Source of the DNA: Mycobacterium sp. URHB0044
Lineage (GTDB): Bacteria; Actinomycetota; Actinomycetes; Mycobacteriales; Mycobacteriaceae
DNA: 64,000 nt
Assembly (NCBI RefSeq): GCF_000620625.1
Contig: NZ_JIAW01000024.1
Span: 47,585-111,584 of the forward strand
Direction: 5' to 3'
A program made the position numbers and the translations under genes. This document shows, piece after piece, positions 32,530-40,542 of the stretch (position 1 is the stretch's first letter; each line of letters opens with the position of its first letter). Below the pieces are notes generated by a model. The model was not told where the DNA came from. It saw only the letters and a program-made list of their open reading frames with translations, and did not search any database.

Positions 32530-33623
32530 CCGGGACCGCCGACCTGGCGACCGCCTGGCGGGATGCCAGGCCCCCGATGGCGGGGGTGCACCTCGACAGC
32601 GCCGCCTGCTCCCGGCAGACGGTCGCAGTGATCGACGCCGCGGCCCAGCACGCGCGGCACGAGGCCGAGGTCGGCGGCTACGTCGCCGCCGAAGCGGCCG
32701 CACCGGTGCTCGACGCGGGCCGCGCGGCCGTCGCCGCGCTCACCGGATTCTCTTCCGGGGACGTGGTATTCACCACCGGCTCCAACCACGCCCTCGACAC
32801 GTTGCTCGCCGACTGGCGGGGCGCCCGCACGCTGGCCTGCCTGCCCGGCGAGTACGGGCCGAACCTGGTGATCATGGCGCGGCACGGTTTCGACGTGCGA
32901 CCGCTTCCGGTCGACGACGGCGACCGCCTCGACGTCGACGCCGCTGCCCGCCAGCTGGCGGCCGATCCGCCGGCGCTGGTGCACCTCACCCCGCTGGGCA
33001 GCCATCGTGGCACCGTGCAGCCGGCGGCCGCGATCGCCACGGTGTGCCGCGCCAACGGCATCCCGCTGATCGTCGACGCCGCGCAGGCGTTCGCGCACCT
33101 GGACTGTTCGGGCGTCGACGCCGACGCGGTGTATTCGTCGTCGCGCAAGTGGACGGCCGGGCCGCGCGGCGTCGGCGTGCTCGCCGCACGGGGCGGGTTG
33201 CTGAGCGACGACACGCGCGCCCAGCTCGATCACAGTGAAGTCAATGTCGCTGCACAGGTGGGGCTTTCACTCGCGCTGGGTGAGCACCTGGCCGCAGGCC
33301 CGGCGCGAATTCAGTCGCGCCTGGCCGAGGTCGGCGCGATGACACGAACCGCGGTGGCCGACGTCACGGGCTGGCAGGTGGTGGAGCCGGTGGACGAGCG
33401 CAGCGCCATCACGACGCTGGTCCCACCCGACGGCGTCGACCCGCAGACCGTGCGGGCCAGGTTGATTGCCGAACACCGCATCGTCACCACCTACGCCGGT
33501 GTTGAGCGCGCGCCGGGGGAGATGACGCGCCCGGCGTTGCGGCTGTCGCCGCACGTGGACGTCACCGCCGAGGATCTCGAGACGTTCACCCGGGCACTGG
33601 CCGCGGTGACTGCCGCCGCTTAG
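32526..33623 (+). CDS. egtE: hercynylcysteine sulfoxide lyase (PLP dependent)
   Basis: The last step: a C-S lyase that releases ergothioneine. The 365-residue PLP enzyme belongs to the class V aminotransferase fold, with HLDSAACSRQT near the N-terminus, VFTTGSNHALDTLLADW, LTPLGSHRGTVQP, IVDAAQAFAHLD (PLP Asp) and SSRKWTAGPRGVGVL, whose Lys forms the Schiff base. ATG overlaps egtD by 4 bases. Its stop overlaps the convergent methyltransferase gene by 4 bases. Confidence 0.94.
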   Translation: MTGTADLATAWRDARPPMAGVHLDSAACSRQTVAVIDAAAQHARHEAEVGGYVAAEAAAPVLDAGRAAVAALTGFSSGDVVFTTGSNHALDTLLADWRGARTLACLPGEYGPNLVIMARHGFDVRPLPVDDGDRLDVDAAARQLAADPPALVHLTPLGSHRGTVQPAAAIATVCRANGIPLIVDAAQAFAHLDCSGVDADAVYSSSRKWTAGPRGVGVLAARGGLLSDDTRAQLDHSEVNVAAQVGLSLALGEHLAAGPARIQSRLAEVGAMTRTAVADVTGWQVVEPVDERSAITTLVPPDGVDPQTVRARLIAEHRIVTTYAGVERAPGEMTRPALRLSPHVDVTAEDLETFTRALAAVTAAA

Positions 33624-34306
33624 GCCTTGTGCGCCGTCAACAGGAATGCGGGAAATTTGATGCGGCCCTTGTCATCGTGGTCGTGGGCAGGCATCTCGAA
33701 CGGCGCGTCCGGGACGACGATCGGGTTGGCGTGGATGAACGCCGGGCGGATCTCGTCGATCTCCCAGTACTTGCCGACCGCTTCACGCAGTTCGGCCTCG
33801 TCGACCTCGTGGGGCTTCTGTTCGAGTTCGGCCGGGAACGCGCCCTTGGCGAAGACCAGGATGTAGTACACCGCACCGGGCGCGGCGGCACGGAACACCG
33901 ACTGCTGGTAGGCATCCCGCGCCTCGACGGGCAGCGCGTGGAACAGCGTCGAGTCGATGATCGTGTCGAAGCGGCCGTCGAACCCGGTGAACGTCGTGAT
34001 GTCGTCCTGAACGAACGTGGCGTTGGGCAGGTTGCGCTCCTTGGCCGCCTGCGTCGCGGCCGCGACGGCGGTCGGGGTCAGTTCGATGCCGACCACGGTG
34101 TACCCCTTGGCGGCGAGGGCCAGCGACAGCTCGGCATGTCCGCAGCCGGCGTCGAGTACGTCGCCGCGCACCTTGTCTGCCGCGATGAGCGCCGCCAGCT
34201 CGGGTTGGGGTTCGCCGATGTTCCACGGTGGCGGGCCCTCGAAACCGGCCTCTCCGCGGTAGACGCTGTCCCAATCCATGATGTCCGTGTTCATCGCATC
34301 GCTCAT
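33620..34306 (-). CDS. class I SAM-dependent methyltransferase (Rv3699 type)
   Basis: A 228-residue methyltransferase similar to the thiopurine/tellurite-type group: WDSVYRGEAGFEGPPPWNIG near the N-terminus (SAM-lid Trp), VLDAGCGHAELSLALA (motif I), VVGIELTPTAVAAATQA and FDTIIDSTLFHALP. The substrate is unknown; position next to egtE is conserved (Rv3699 in M. tuberculosis, recalled), so a link to thiol metabolism is possible but unproven. The ATG at 34306 was chosen over an upstream TTG. Confidence 0.82.
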   Translation of the reverse strand: MSDAMNTDIMDWDSVYRGEAGFEGPPPWNIGEPQPELAALIAADKVRGDVLDAGCGHAELSLALAAKGYTVVGIELTPTAVAAATQAAKERNLPNATFVQDDITTFTGFDGRFDTIIDSTLFHALPVEARDAYQQSVFRAAAPGAVYYILVFAKGAFPAELEQKPHEVDEAELREAVGKYWEIDEIRPAFIHANPIVVPDAPFEMPAHDHDDKGRIKFPAFLLTAHKA

Positions 34307-34364
34307 GAAAGACAAAGTACGCCTTGATTTCCCACGTCTGGCCTGGCTCGTTGCCAGGGTTCCG

Positions 34365-34808
34365 TCAACCTGCGGCTTTCGTCACCGACAAGGTTGCCGT
34401 GTAGTCCTCGAGCGAGATCGACTCGTCGATGACCCGTGGGTACGGGTCGAGTGATCGAAGGCTGACCGTGTACTCGCCGACGCGGGCCGTCTGGACGTTC
34501 TGGCCGGGCGCAGGGTTGGTGTTGAACTCGGTGGTGGTCGGTTCACGCCCCGCGGGTTGCACCTGGATCGCGATTCGCGCCTGCCCGGTCCAGAAGCATT
34601 CGACCTCCGTGGGACAGCGCGAATCCTCCAGCACGTCGGTGAAGCGCACCAGGAGGTCGCCGCCCGGCGCCGTCGCTTCCCGTCCGCCGGGCAGGGCGAA
34701 GGCCTGGTCCCACGTGAAGGCGACCGGATCTGCCTCTGCCACCGGGCTCGACCCGCAGCCCGCCACCGCCATCCCGATGAGCAGCGCCACCGACCACGTC
34801 TTGTTCAC
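34365..34808 (-). CDS. lipoprotein of unknown function
   Basis: A 147-residue exported lipoprotein: signal MNKTWSVALLIGMAVAGCGS (GTG start at 34808) with lipobox VAGC, Cys18. The mature part is a beta-rich domain with LLVRFTDVLEDSRCPTEVEC, FWTGQARIAIQVQP, EYTVSLRSLDPYPR and EDYTATLSVTK, and two cysteines that probably pair. The CP-x2-(V)EC-(F)W-x-G pattern occurs in small secreted proteins of several bacteria, without known function. The GTG overlaps the stop of the glutamate-cysteine-ligase-like gene by 4 bases (GTGA), so it is coupled to it. Confidence 0.7.
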   Translation of the reverse strand: MNKTWSVALLIGMAVAGCGSSPVAEADPVAFTWDQAFALPGGREATAPGGDLLVRFTDVLEDSRCPTEVECFWTGQARIAIQVQPAGREPTTTEFNTNPAPGQNVQTARVGEYTVSLRSLDPYPRVIDESISLEDYTATLSVTKAAG

Positions 34809-36283
34809 GAGGGCCCGTCCCAGGTGTGCACGGGCTCGTTGCTGTGCATGCGCTGGCAGTACAGCCGCAGCATCTCGGCAAGGGCCAGGGGCCGGGTCAG
34901 CCCGCGTTCCTGCAAGGCGCGGACCGTCGCGACCTGCCACGTCGACCCGTTGAGCCCCGTCTTCGCGCGGCCTTCGATGACGCCGAGGTACCGGTCGCGC
35001 ACCTCGGCGGCGACACCCCAGCGGCGCAGTCCCTCCTCGGCCATCGGCAACAACTGCCGCAACACCAGTTCGTCGGGCGTCACCTCGCCAAGCCCCGGCC
35101 AGTACAGCCGCGCGTCCATCCCGTGCTGAGCGGCGGCCAGGAAATTATGTTCGGCCGCAGCGAAACTCAGCTTCGTCCAGACCGGCCGGTCGTCGTCGGA
35201 CAACGTGCGCAGCAGCCCATAGTAGAACGCCGAGTTCGCCAACATGTCGACCACCGTGGGGCCGGCGGGCAGCACCCGATTCTCCACCCGCAGATGCGGC
35301 CGGCCGCCGACCACGTCGTACACCGGGCGGTTCCAGCGATAGATGGTGCCGTTGTGCAGCCGCAGCTCGGGCAGCTTGGGCGTGCGGCCCTCCGCGAGCT
35401 CGGCGACGGGGTCCTCGTCCGACAGTTCGGGCAGCAGGGACGGGAAGTAGCGGACGTTCTCCTCGAACAGGTCGAAGATCGACGTGATCCAGCGCTCGCC
35501 GAACCACACCCGCGGCCGCACTCCCTGCGTCTTGAGCTCGTCGGGACGGGTGTCGGTGGCCTGCGCGAACAGCTCGATGCGGGTCTCTGCCCAGAGTTGG
35601 TGGCCGAAGAAGTACGGCGAATTGGCGCCGAGGGCCAACTGCGGACCGGCAAGCACCTGCGCGGCATTCCAGTTCTTGGCGAAGTCGGCAGGGGAGACCT
35701 GGAGGTGCAATTGCATGCTGGTGCAGGCGGATTCGGGCGCGATCGACGCCGATTCCAGACTGAGCCGCTCCGGTCCGCCGATGTCGATGTGGATGTCCTC
35801 GCCGCGCGCGGTGAAGATCGAGTCGTTGAGCGCCTGATAACGCCGCGACTCGCTCATCCAGTGGCCCGACAAATGCTCGGGCAGCAGCGTCGGCAGGATG
35901 CCGATCATGACGATGTGGGCGCCGTCCTCGCTCGCCTTGGCTTCCGCAGCGTTGAGGCTGGCCCGCACCTCGGCTTCCAGGTCGAGCGCCGAGCGGCCAG
36001 GCAATCGACGCGGCGGAACGTTGAATTCGATGTTGTAGGCACCCAATTCGGTCTGGTAGGCCGGATCGGCGATCGACGCCAGGACTTCGGTATTGCTCAT
36101 CGCGGGCTGATAGTCGCCGTCGACCAGGTTGCACTCGATCTCCATGCCGGTCATCGGGCGTTCCACGTCGAAACTGGACTGAGCGAGCATCGTCTCGAAG
36201 ACGTCGAGGCACAGTTGGACCTTGCGCCGGTATTCGCGGCGGTGCGCCCGAGTGAACTCGGTCTTCGTGACGTCCTCACCCAC
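34805..36283 (-). CDS. glutamate-cysteine ligase-family (GCS2-like) protein
   Basis: A 492-residue ATP-dependent carboxylate-amine ligase-like protein. It contains PMTGMEIECNLVDGDYQPAM and LGAYNIEFNVPPRRLPG (N-terminal glutamate/metal motifs of GCS2), RGEDIHIDIGGP, LALGANSPYFFGHQLWAETR and RVENRVLPAGPTVVDMLANS. It is a second GCS-like protein only 5 kb from egtA, but the two are not close paralogues. Position matches Rv3698 of M. tuberculosis as recalled. Since mycobacteria make mycothiol rather than glutathione, its substrate may be another amino acid-amine pair. Start taken as GTG 36283; a TTG at 36319 is possible. Confidence 0.78.
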   Translation of the reverse strand: MGEDVTKTEFTRAHRREYRRKVQLCLDVFETMLAQSSFDVERPMTGMEIECNLVDGDYQPAMSNTEVLASIADPAYQTELGAYNIEFNVPPRRLPGRSALDLEAEVRASLNAAEAKASEDGAHIVMIGILPTLLPEHLSGHWMSESRRYQALNDSIFTARGEDIHIDIGGPERLSLESASIAPESACTSMQLHLQVSPADFAKNWNAAQVLAGPQLALGANSPYFFGHQLWAETRIELFAQATDTRPDELKTQGVRPRVWFGERWITSIFDLFEENVRYFPSLLPELSDEDPVAELAEGRTPKLPELRLHNGTIYRWNRPVYDVVGGRPHLRVENRVLPAGPTVVDMLANSAFYYGLLRTLSDDDRPVWTKLSFAAAEHNFLAAAQHGMDARLYWPGLGEVTPDELVLRQLLPMAEEGLRRWGVAAEVRDRYLGVIEGRAKTGLNGSTWQVATVRALQERGLTRPLALAEMLRLYCQRMHSNEPVHTWDGPS

Positions 36284-36371
36284 GAACCCGATGCAACAGG
36301 CTCGATGACGCGTCCGCAAGGAAATCGCCGGATCGCCGCATGTCCGTCACATGACGGGGTAGACGGAGCCG

Positions 36372-37175
36372 ATGGACGTCACCGTCACCTTCATCGGCAA
36401 CGCCACCACACTCATCGAGGCTGGCGGCGTGACTCTGCTGACCGACCCGAACTTCCTGCACCAGGGGCAGCGTGCCTACCTGGGCTACGGCCTGGTGTCG
36501 AAGCGCTTACAGGAACCGGCCCTCGACGTCGGCATGCTGCCCCCGCTCGACGGCATCGTCCTGTCCCACATGCACGGCGATCACTGGGATCGCGTCGCGC
36601 AAGCCGGGCTGGACCACGAGCTGCCCGTCCTCACCACACCGCACGCCGCCAAGCGGTTGGTGCGTCGCGGCTTCGGGCAGGCGCTCGGCTTGTCGACCTG
36701 GCAGAGCCACGCATTCGTCAAGGGCGACACGACCACCAGCGTGACGGCGCTACCGGGCCGCCATGCGCCGTCGCCCGTGCACCGGTTCCTGCCGCCGGTG
36801 ATGGGGTCGATGGTGGTGGCGGCCAGCGAGGACGGCACCACCCGGCGGATCTACGTCTCCGGCGACACGCTGCTGATCGAGGAGCTCAACGAGATACCGC
36901 GGCGGTTCGATCCGATCGATGCCGGCATCCTGCATCTCGGCGGTACCCGGCTGCCGTTCGGCCGGCATCTCCCGTTCGGCCTGACCGTGACGATGGACGG
37001 GGAGCAGGGCGCCGACGTCGCGCAGCTGGTGAATCCGTCACGCATCATTCCGGTGCACTTCAACGACTACGGGGTGTTCGCGTCTCCGCTGTCCGACTTT
37101 CTCGAGGAGATGCGGCGGCGCGGGCTGGCCGACCGTGTCATCGAGCTGCAGCGCGGGTCCTCGGTCACCGTGTGA
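36372..37175 (+). CDS. metallo-beta-lactamase-fold hydrolase (UlaG-like)
   Basis: A 267-residue metal-dependent hydrolase. The N-terminal VTFIGNATTLIEAGGVTLLTDPNF is typical of the UlaG/RomA-like branch; metal ligands are in LSHMHGDHWDR (HxHxDH), the PGRH segment, and VSGDT and PVHFNDYG near the C-terminus. Members act on lactones, phosphodiesters or N-acyl ethanolamines; specificity is unknown. The start at 36372 is divergent from the GCS2-like gene. It ends 2 bases before the convergent methyltransferase stop at 37178. Confidence 0.88.
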   Translation: MDVTVTFIGNATTLIEAGGVTLLTDPNFLHQGQRAYLGYGLVSKRLQEPALDVGMLPPLDGIVLSHMHGDHWDRVAQAGLDHELPVLTTPHAAKRLVRRGFGQALGLSTWQSHAFVKGDTTTSVTALPGRHAPSPVHRFLPPVMGSMVVAASEDGTTRRIYVSGDTLLIEELNEIPRRFDPIDAGILHLGGTRLPFGRHLPFGLTVTMDGEQGADVAQLVNPSRIIPVHFNDYGVFASPLSDFLEEMRRRGLADRVIELQRGSSVTV

Positions 37176-37177
37176 CG

Positions 37178-37939
37178 TCAGCCGCGGCTTGCGACCACCA
37201 CCTGCGGGCTGGCGAGACCGCCGCGCAGATCGAGCTCGATCGACGGGTCGGCATGCGCGGCCAGCGCCCGCAGCGCCGACGGGCTGTAGGCCCGCAGCGA
37301 GCTGATCACGCCGTCGTGCACGAAAGGGACGAACGGCGCGAACGGCAGCATCGTCGCCAACCGCAGCAGGTGCAGCGGCGTCGGCGGGCGCGGGAGGTCG
37401 ATGATCAGCAGCTTGCCGGCCACCCGGGTGCCCTCGGCGAACACTTCGGCCGCGGCCGCGGGCGGAAGGTGGTGGAACGACAACGCGAACACCGCGAGGT
37501 CGAACGCGCCGTCCTCGGCGTCGATGGCGGTCGCATCCATGGCGCGCACCGTGACGCGCGGATCACGCCCGAGCTCACCGGCGGCGATCGCAGCCACCGA
37601 GTCGGGCTCGACGTCGGTCACCGTCAGCCGCGCACTGGGGTGCATCTCCAGCAGTTTGGCCGTCAGGCCGCCGTGGCCCGAACCCAGTTCGAGGATCCGC
37701 GGATCGGGCACGTCGGCGACCTCTTCAAGCGCGATCTGCGCGAACTTCTGGTGGTTGCCGAACCACTCGCCGGTGCGCTCGAGCGCCCGCACCACGCCAC
37801 GCTTCAGCGCCGGGTCGACGTCGTCGCGGTCGAGGTATTCCTGCCGGTCCGTCTCCAGCAGGCGGTCGAGGCACGATGCGTCCGGGCCGCCGCGGGGCAT
37901 GGCGGCGATGTCGACAGTCGAAGTGGCCATGTAGTCCAT
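37178..37939 (-). CDS. class I SAM-dependent methyltransferase
   Basis: A 253-residue methyltransferase with ILELGSGHGGLTAKLLEMHP (motif I), LTVTDVEPDSVAAIAAGELG, VRAMDATAIDAEDGAFDLAV and FALSFHHLPPAAAAEVFAEG. Residues 1-70 are an extra N-terminal region with a helical DRQEYLDRDDVDPALKRGVV segment. The substrate is unknown. ATG at 37939, with ATG 37930 as an alternative. It is divergent from glpK and convergent with the metallo-beta-lactamase-fold gene. Confidence 0.82.
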   Translation of the reverse strand: MDYMATSTVDIAAMPRGGPDASCLDRLLETDRQEYLDRDDVDPALKRGVVRALERTGEWFGNHQKFAQIALEEVADVPDPRILELGSGHGGLTAKLLEMHPSARLTVTDVEPDSVAAIAAGELGRDPRVTVRAMDATAIDAEDGAFDLAVFALSFHHLPPAAAAEVFAEGTRVAGKLLIIDLPRPPTPLHLLRLATMLPFAPFVPFVHDGVISSLRAYSPSALRALAAHADPSIELDLRGGLASPQVVVASRG

Positions 37940-38010
37940 GATGGACGACGGACACTTCTCGGAGGGCAGGAGCGAAGCGACCCGGGATGATCTGAAGGGA
38001 GGGAGCACGC

Positions 38011-39528
38011 GTGGCCGAATTCGTCGCCGCCATCGACCAGGGCACCACGAGCACTCGGTGCATGATCTTCGACCACGACGGCGCCGAGGTGGGCCGCCAC
38101 CAGCTGGAGCACGACCAGATCCTGCCGAAGGCGGGCTGGGTCGAGCACAACCCGGTGGAGATCTGGGAGCGCACCGCGTCGGTGATCATGTCGGCGCTCA
38201 ACAAGACGAATCTGTCCTCGAGCGACCTGGCTGCCCTCGGCATCACCAATCAGCGCGAGACGGCGCTGGTGTGGAACCGTCGCACCGGACGGCCGTACTA
38301 CAACGCCATCGTCTGGCAGGACACCCGCACCGACCGGATCGCCTCGGCGCTGGACCGCGACGGGCGCGGCGACGTCATCCGGCGCAAGGCGGGGCTGCCG
38401 CCCGCCACGTACTTCTCCGCGGGCAAGGCGCAGTGGATCCTGGAGAACGTCGACGGCGTGCGCGAGGCCGCCGAAAAGGGCGACGCGATCTTCGGCACCC
38501 CCGACACGTGGGTGCTGTGGAATCTCACCGGCGGGCCGCGCGGCGGCGTGCACGTCACCGACGTGACCAACGCCAGCCGGACCATGCTGATGAATCTGGA
38601 GACGTTGGACTGGGACGAGGAACTGTTGTCGTTCTTCGGGATTCCGCGCCAGATGCTGCCCGAGATCAAGCCGTCGTCGTATCCGGACGCCTACGGCACA
38701 TCGCTCGACAACGGTCCCCTTGGCGGCAGCGTTCCGCTGACCGGCATCCTCGGCGACCAGCAGGCCGCCATGGTGGGCCAGGTCTGCTTGAAGGCGGGCG
38801 AGGCCAAGAACACCTACGGCACGGGCAACTTCCTGCTGCTGAACACCGGCGAGAACATGGTGCGGTCGGAGAACGGTCTGCTGACGACGGTGTGTTATCA
38901 GTTCGGTGACGCGAAACCCGTTTACGCGCTTGAGGGTTCGATCGCCGTGACGGGTTCGGCGGTGCAGTGGCTACGCGATCAGTTGGGCATCATCAGCGGC
39001 GCGGCGCAGAGTGAGACGCTGGCCCGCCAGGTCGAGGACAACGGCGGCGTGTACTTCGTGCCGGCCTTCTCCGGCCTGTTCGCCCCGTACTGGAGATCCG
39101 ATGCGCGCGGCGCCATCGTGGGCCTGTCGCGATTCAATACGAACGCGCACGTGGCCCGCGCCACGCTGGAGGCGATCTGCTACCAGAGCCGCGACGTCGT
39201 CGACGCGATGGAGGCCGACTCGGGCGTGCACCTGGAAGTGCTGAAGGTCGACGGCGGCATCACGGCCAACGACCTGTGCATGCAGATCCAGGCCGACGTA
39301 CTCGGCGTCGACGTGGTCAAGCCGGTCGTCGCCGAGACCACCGCGCTGGGCGCGGCGTACGCCGCGGGCCTGGCCGTCGGGTTCTGGGCGGACCCGGACG
39401 ATCTGCGGGCCAACTGGCAGGAGGGCGCGCGGTGGTCGCCGTCGTGGAGCGACGAGCAGCGCGCCGAGGGCTACGCGGGCTGGCAGAAGGCCGTGACGCG
39501 GACGCTGGATTGGGTCGACGTCGAGTGA
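38011..39528 (+). CDS. glpK: glycerol kinase
   Basis: Phosphorylates glycerol to glycerol 3-phosphate with ATP. The 505-residue FGGY-family kinase has AAIDQGTTSTRCMIFDHDG (phosphate 1 loop), GITNQRETALVWNRRTG, WQDTRT (glycerol site), TGILGDQQAAMVGQ, YGTGNFLLLNTG and KVDGGITANDLCMQIQAD (adenosine motif). GTG start at 38011 follows GAAGGGAGGG. Full length. It stands alone here with no glpF or glpD adjacent. Its stop lies inside the first base pairs of the palindromic repeat at 39527-39575, which may serve as terminator. Confidence 0.97.
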   Translation: MAEFVAAIDQGTTSTRCMIFDHDGAEVGRHQLEHDQILPKAGWVEHNPVEIWERTASVIMSALNKTNLSSSDLAALGITNQRETALVWNRRTGRPYYNAIVWQDTRTDRIASALDRDGRGDVIRRKAGLPPATYFSAGKAQWILENVDGVREAAEKGDAIFGTPDTWVLWNLTGGPRGGVHVTDVTNASRTMLMNLETLDWDEELLSFFGIPRQMLPEIKPSSYPDAYGTSLDNGPLGGSVPLTGILGDQQAAMVGQVCLKAGEAKNTYGTGNFLLLNTGENMVRSENGLLTTVCYQFGDAKPVYALEGSIAVTGSAVQWLRDQLGIISGAAQSETLARQVEDNGGVYFVPAFSGLFAPYWRSDARGAIVGLSRFNTNAHVARATLEAICYQSRDVVDAMEADSGVHLEVLKVDGGITANDLCMQIQADVLGVDVVKPVVAETTALGAAYAAGLAVGFWADPDDLRANWQEGARWSPSWSDEQRAEGYAGWQKAVTRTLDWVDVE

Positions 39529-39575
39529 TTTCGGCGTGTGCTGTCACGCTGAGCGTTACCGATCACGCCGAAATC
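39527..39575. repeat. 49-base palindromic repeat, copy 1
   Basis: GATTTCGGCGTG (39527-39538) pairs with CACGCCGAAATC (39564-39575), and the loop reads TGCTGTCACGCTGAGCGTTACCGAT-like. It aligns without gaps to copy 2 at 40486-40534, with 40 of 49 bases identical. Copy 1 sits between convergent glpK and the aldo/keto reductase gene, so it can act as a bidirectional terminator. Confidence 0.8.
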
Positions 39576-39579
39576 GCTA

Positions 39580-40461
39580 CTAGGCGAGGGCGTCCAGCTG
39601 GGTCTTCACCTCGGCGGGCAGTTCGATGTCGGCGACGGCGAGGTTCTCCTCGAGGTGAGCCACCGACGACGTGCCGGGGATCAGCAGCACGTTGGGCGCC
39701 ACGGACAGCGTCCACGCGAGGGCGATCTGCGCCGGGGTGCGGCCGAGCTCGGTGGCCGTTCGGCGCACGATGTCGTTGCCCAGCACTGGATTGTCGGCGT
39801 TGAAGCCGGAGCCCAGTGGGAAGAACGGCACGAACGCGATGCCGTGTTCGATGCACGCGTCGAGCACCGGCTGCGACGCGCGGTCGACGAGGTTGTACGC
39901 GTTCTGCACGCAGACGATCTCGGTGCGCTCGAGGGCGATCTTGAGGTGGTCCACACTGACGTTGGACAGCCCGATGCCTGCGATCAGGCCGTCCTCGCGA
40001 GCCTGGATCATCGCGGCCAGCTGAGCGCAGAACTGGTCGCGGTCGACGGTGCCGACACTGGTCGGGTCAGCCGAATCACTGTCCATCACACGGAGATTCA
40101 CTGCGGTCAGCTGGTCCGTTCCGAGGGATCGGAGGTTCGTCTCGATGTCGGCGCGTAGATCGTCGGGCTCGTGCGCGGGAACCCACGCACCCGTGTCGTC
40201 GCGCCGCGCACCGACCTTGCTCACCAGCGCGAGGTTGTCCGCGTAGGGATGCAGCGCCTCGCGGATCAGTTCGTTCGCGACGTCGGGGCCGTAGAACTGA
40301 GCGGTGTCGATGTGGTCGACGCCCAGCTCCACCGCCCGCCTCAGCACGGCCAGCGCTTGATCGCGGTCGCGCGGCGGGCCGAACACGCCGGGTCCGGGGA
40401 GTTGCATGGCGCCGAACCCGACGCGGTGAACCGTGTACTGACCGAGCGGAAACGTCGTCAT
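39580..40461 (-). CDS. aldo/keto reductase family oxidoreductase
   Basis: A 293-residue AKR barrel: YTVHRVGFGAMQLPGPGVFG, then GVDHIDTAQFYGPDVANELI with Asp52 and Tyr57, and ALVSKVGARRDD with Lys82 of the catalytic tetrad. The usual fourth residue, His in an (L/I)xH(R/W)xD segment, is absent: this protein reads TAVNLRVMDSDS. C-terminal IALAWTLSVAPNVLLIPGTS is the NADPH-binding portion. Members reduce aldehydes and ketones with NADPH. Loss of the His is known in dehydrogenase-like members (often His to Glu), so activity may be altered. The gene is flanked on both sides by copies of the 49-base repeat. Confidence 0.85.
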   Translation of the reverse strand: MTTFPLGQYTVHRVGFGAMQLPGPGVFGPPRDRDQALAVLRRAVELGVDHIDTAQFYGPDVANELIREALHPYADNLALVSKVGARRDDTGAWVPAHEPDDLRADIETNLRSLGTDQLTAVNLRVMDSDSADPTSVGTVDRDQFCAQLAAMIQAREDGLIAGIGLSNVSVDHLKIALERTEIVCVQNAYNLVDRASQPVLDACIEHGIAFVPFFPLGSGFNADNPVLGNDIVRRTATELGRTPAQIALAWTLSVAPNVLLIPGTSSVAHLEENLAVADIELPAEVKTQLDALA

Positions 40462-40485
40462 GGTCTCTCAGGCTAGCGACCGTGC

Positions 40486-40534
40486 GATTCGGGCGTGATC
40501 GGTCACGCTCAGCGCAACCGATCACGCCCAAATC
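40486..40534. repeat. 49-base palindromic repeat, copy 2
   Basis: GATTCGGGCGTGATCGGT (40486-40503) pairs with ACCGATCACGCCCAAATC (40517-40534) with one mismatch around a 13-base loop. It has the same length as copy 1 and 40 of 49 bases match. It lies in the 81-base gap between the start of the aldo/keto reductase gene and the end of the PadR gene, both minus strand, so it may end padR transcription. Confidence 0.8.
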
Positions 40535-40542
40535 ACGGGGGG

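Noticed and set aside
34826..37990. A plus-strand open frame of more than 1000 codons opposite three recognised genes
   Set aside because: It is the antisense of the GCS2-like and methyltransferase genes in high-GC DNA, with Arg/His/Gly/Asp-rich low-similarity content and no family motifs.
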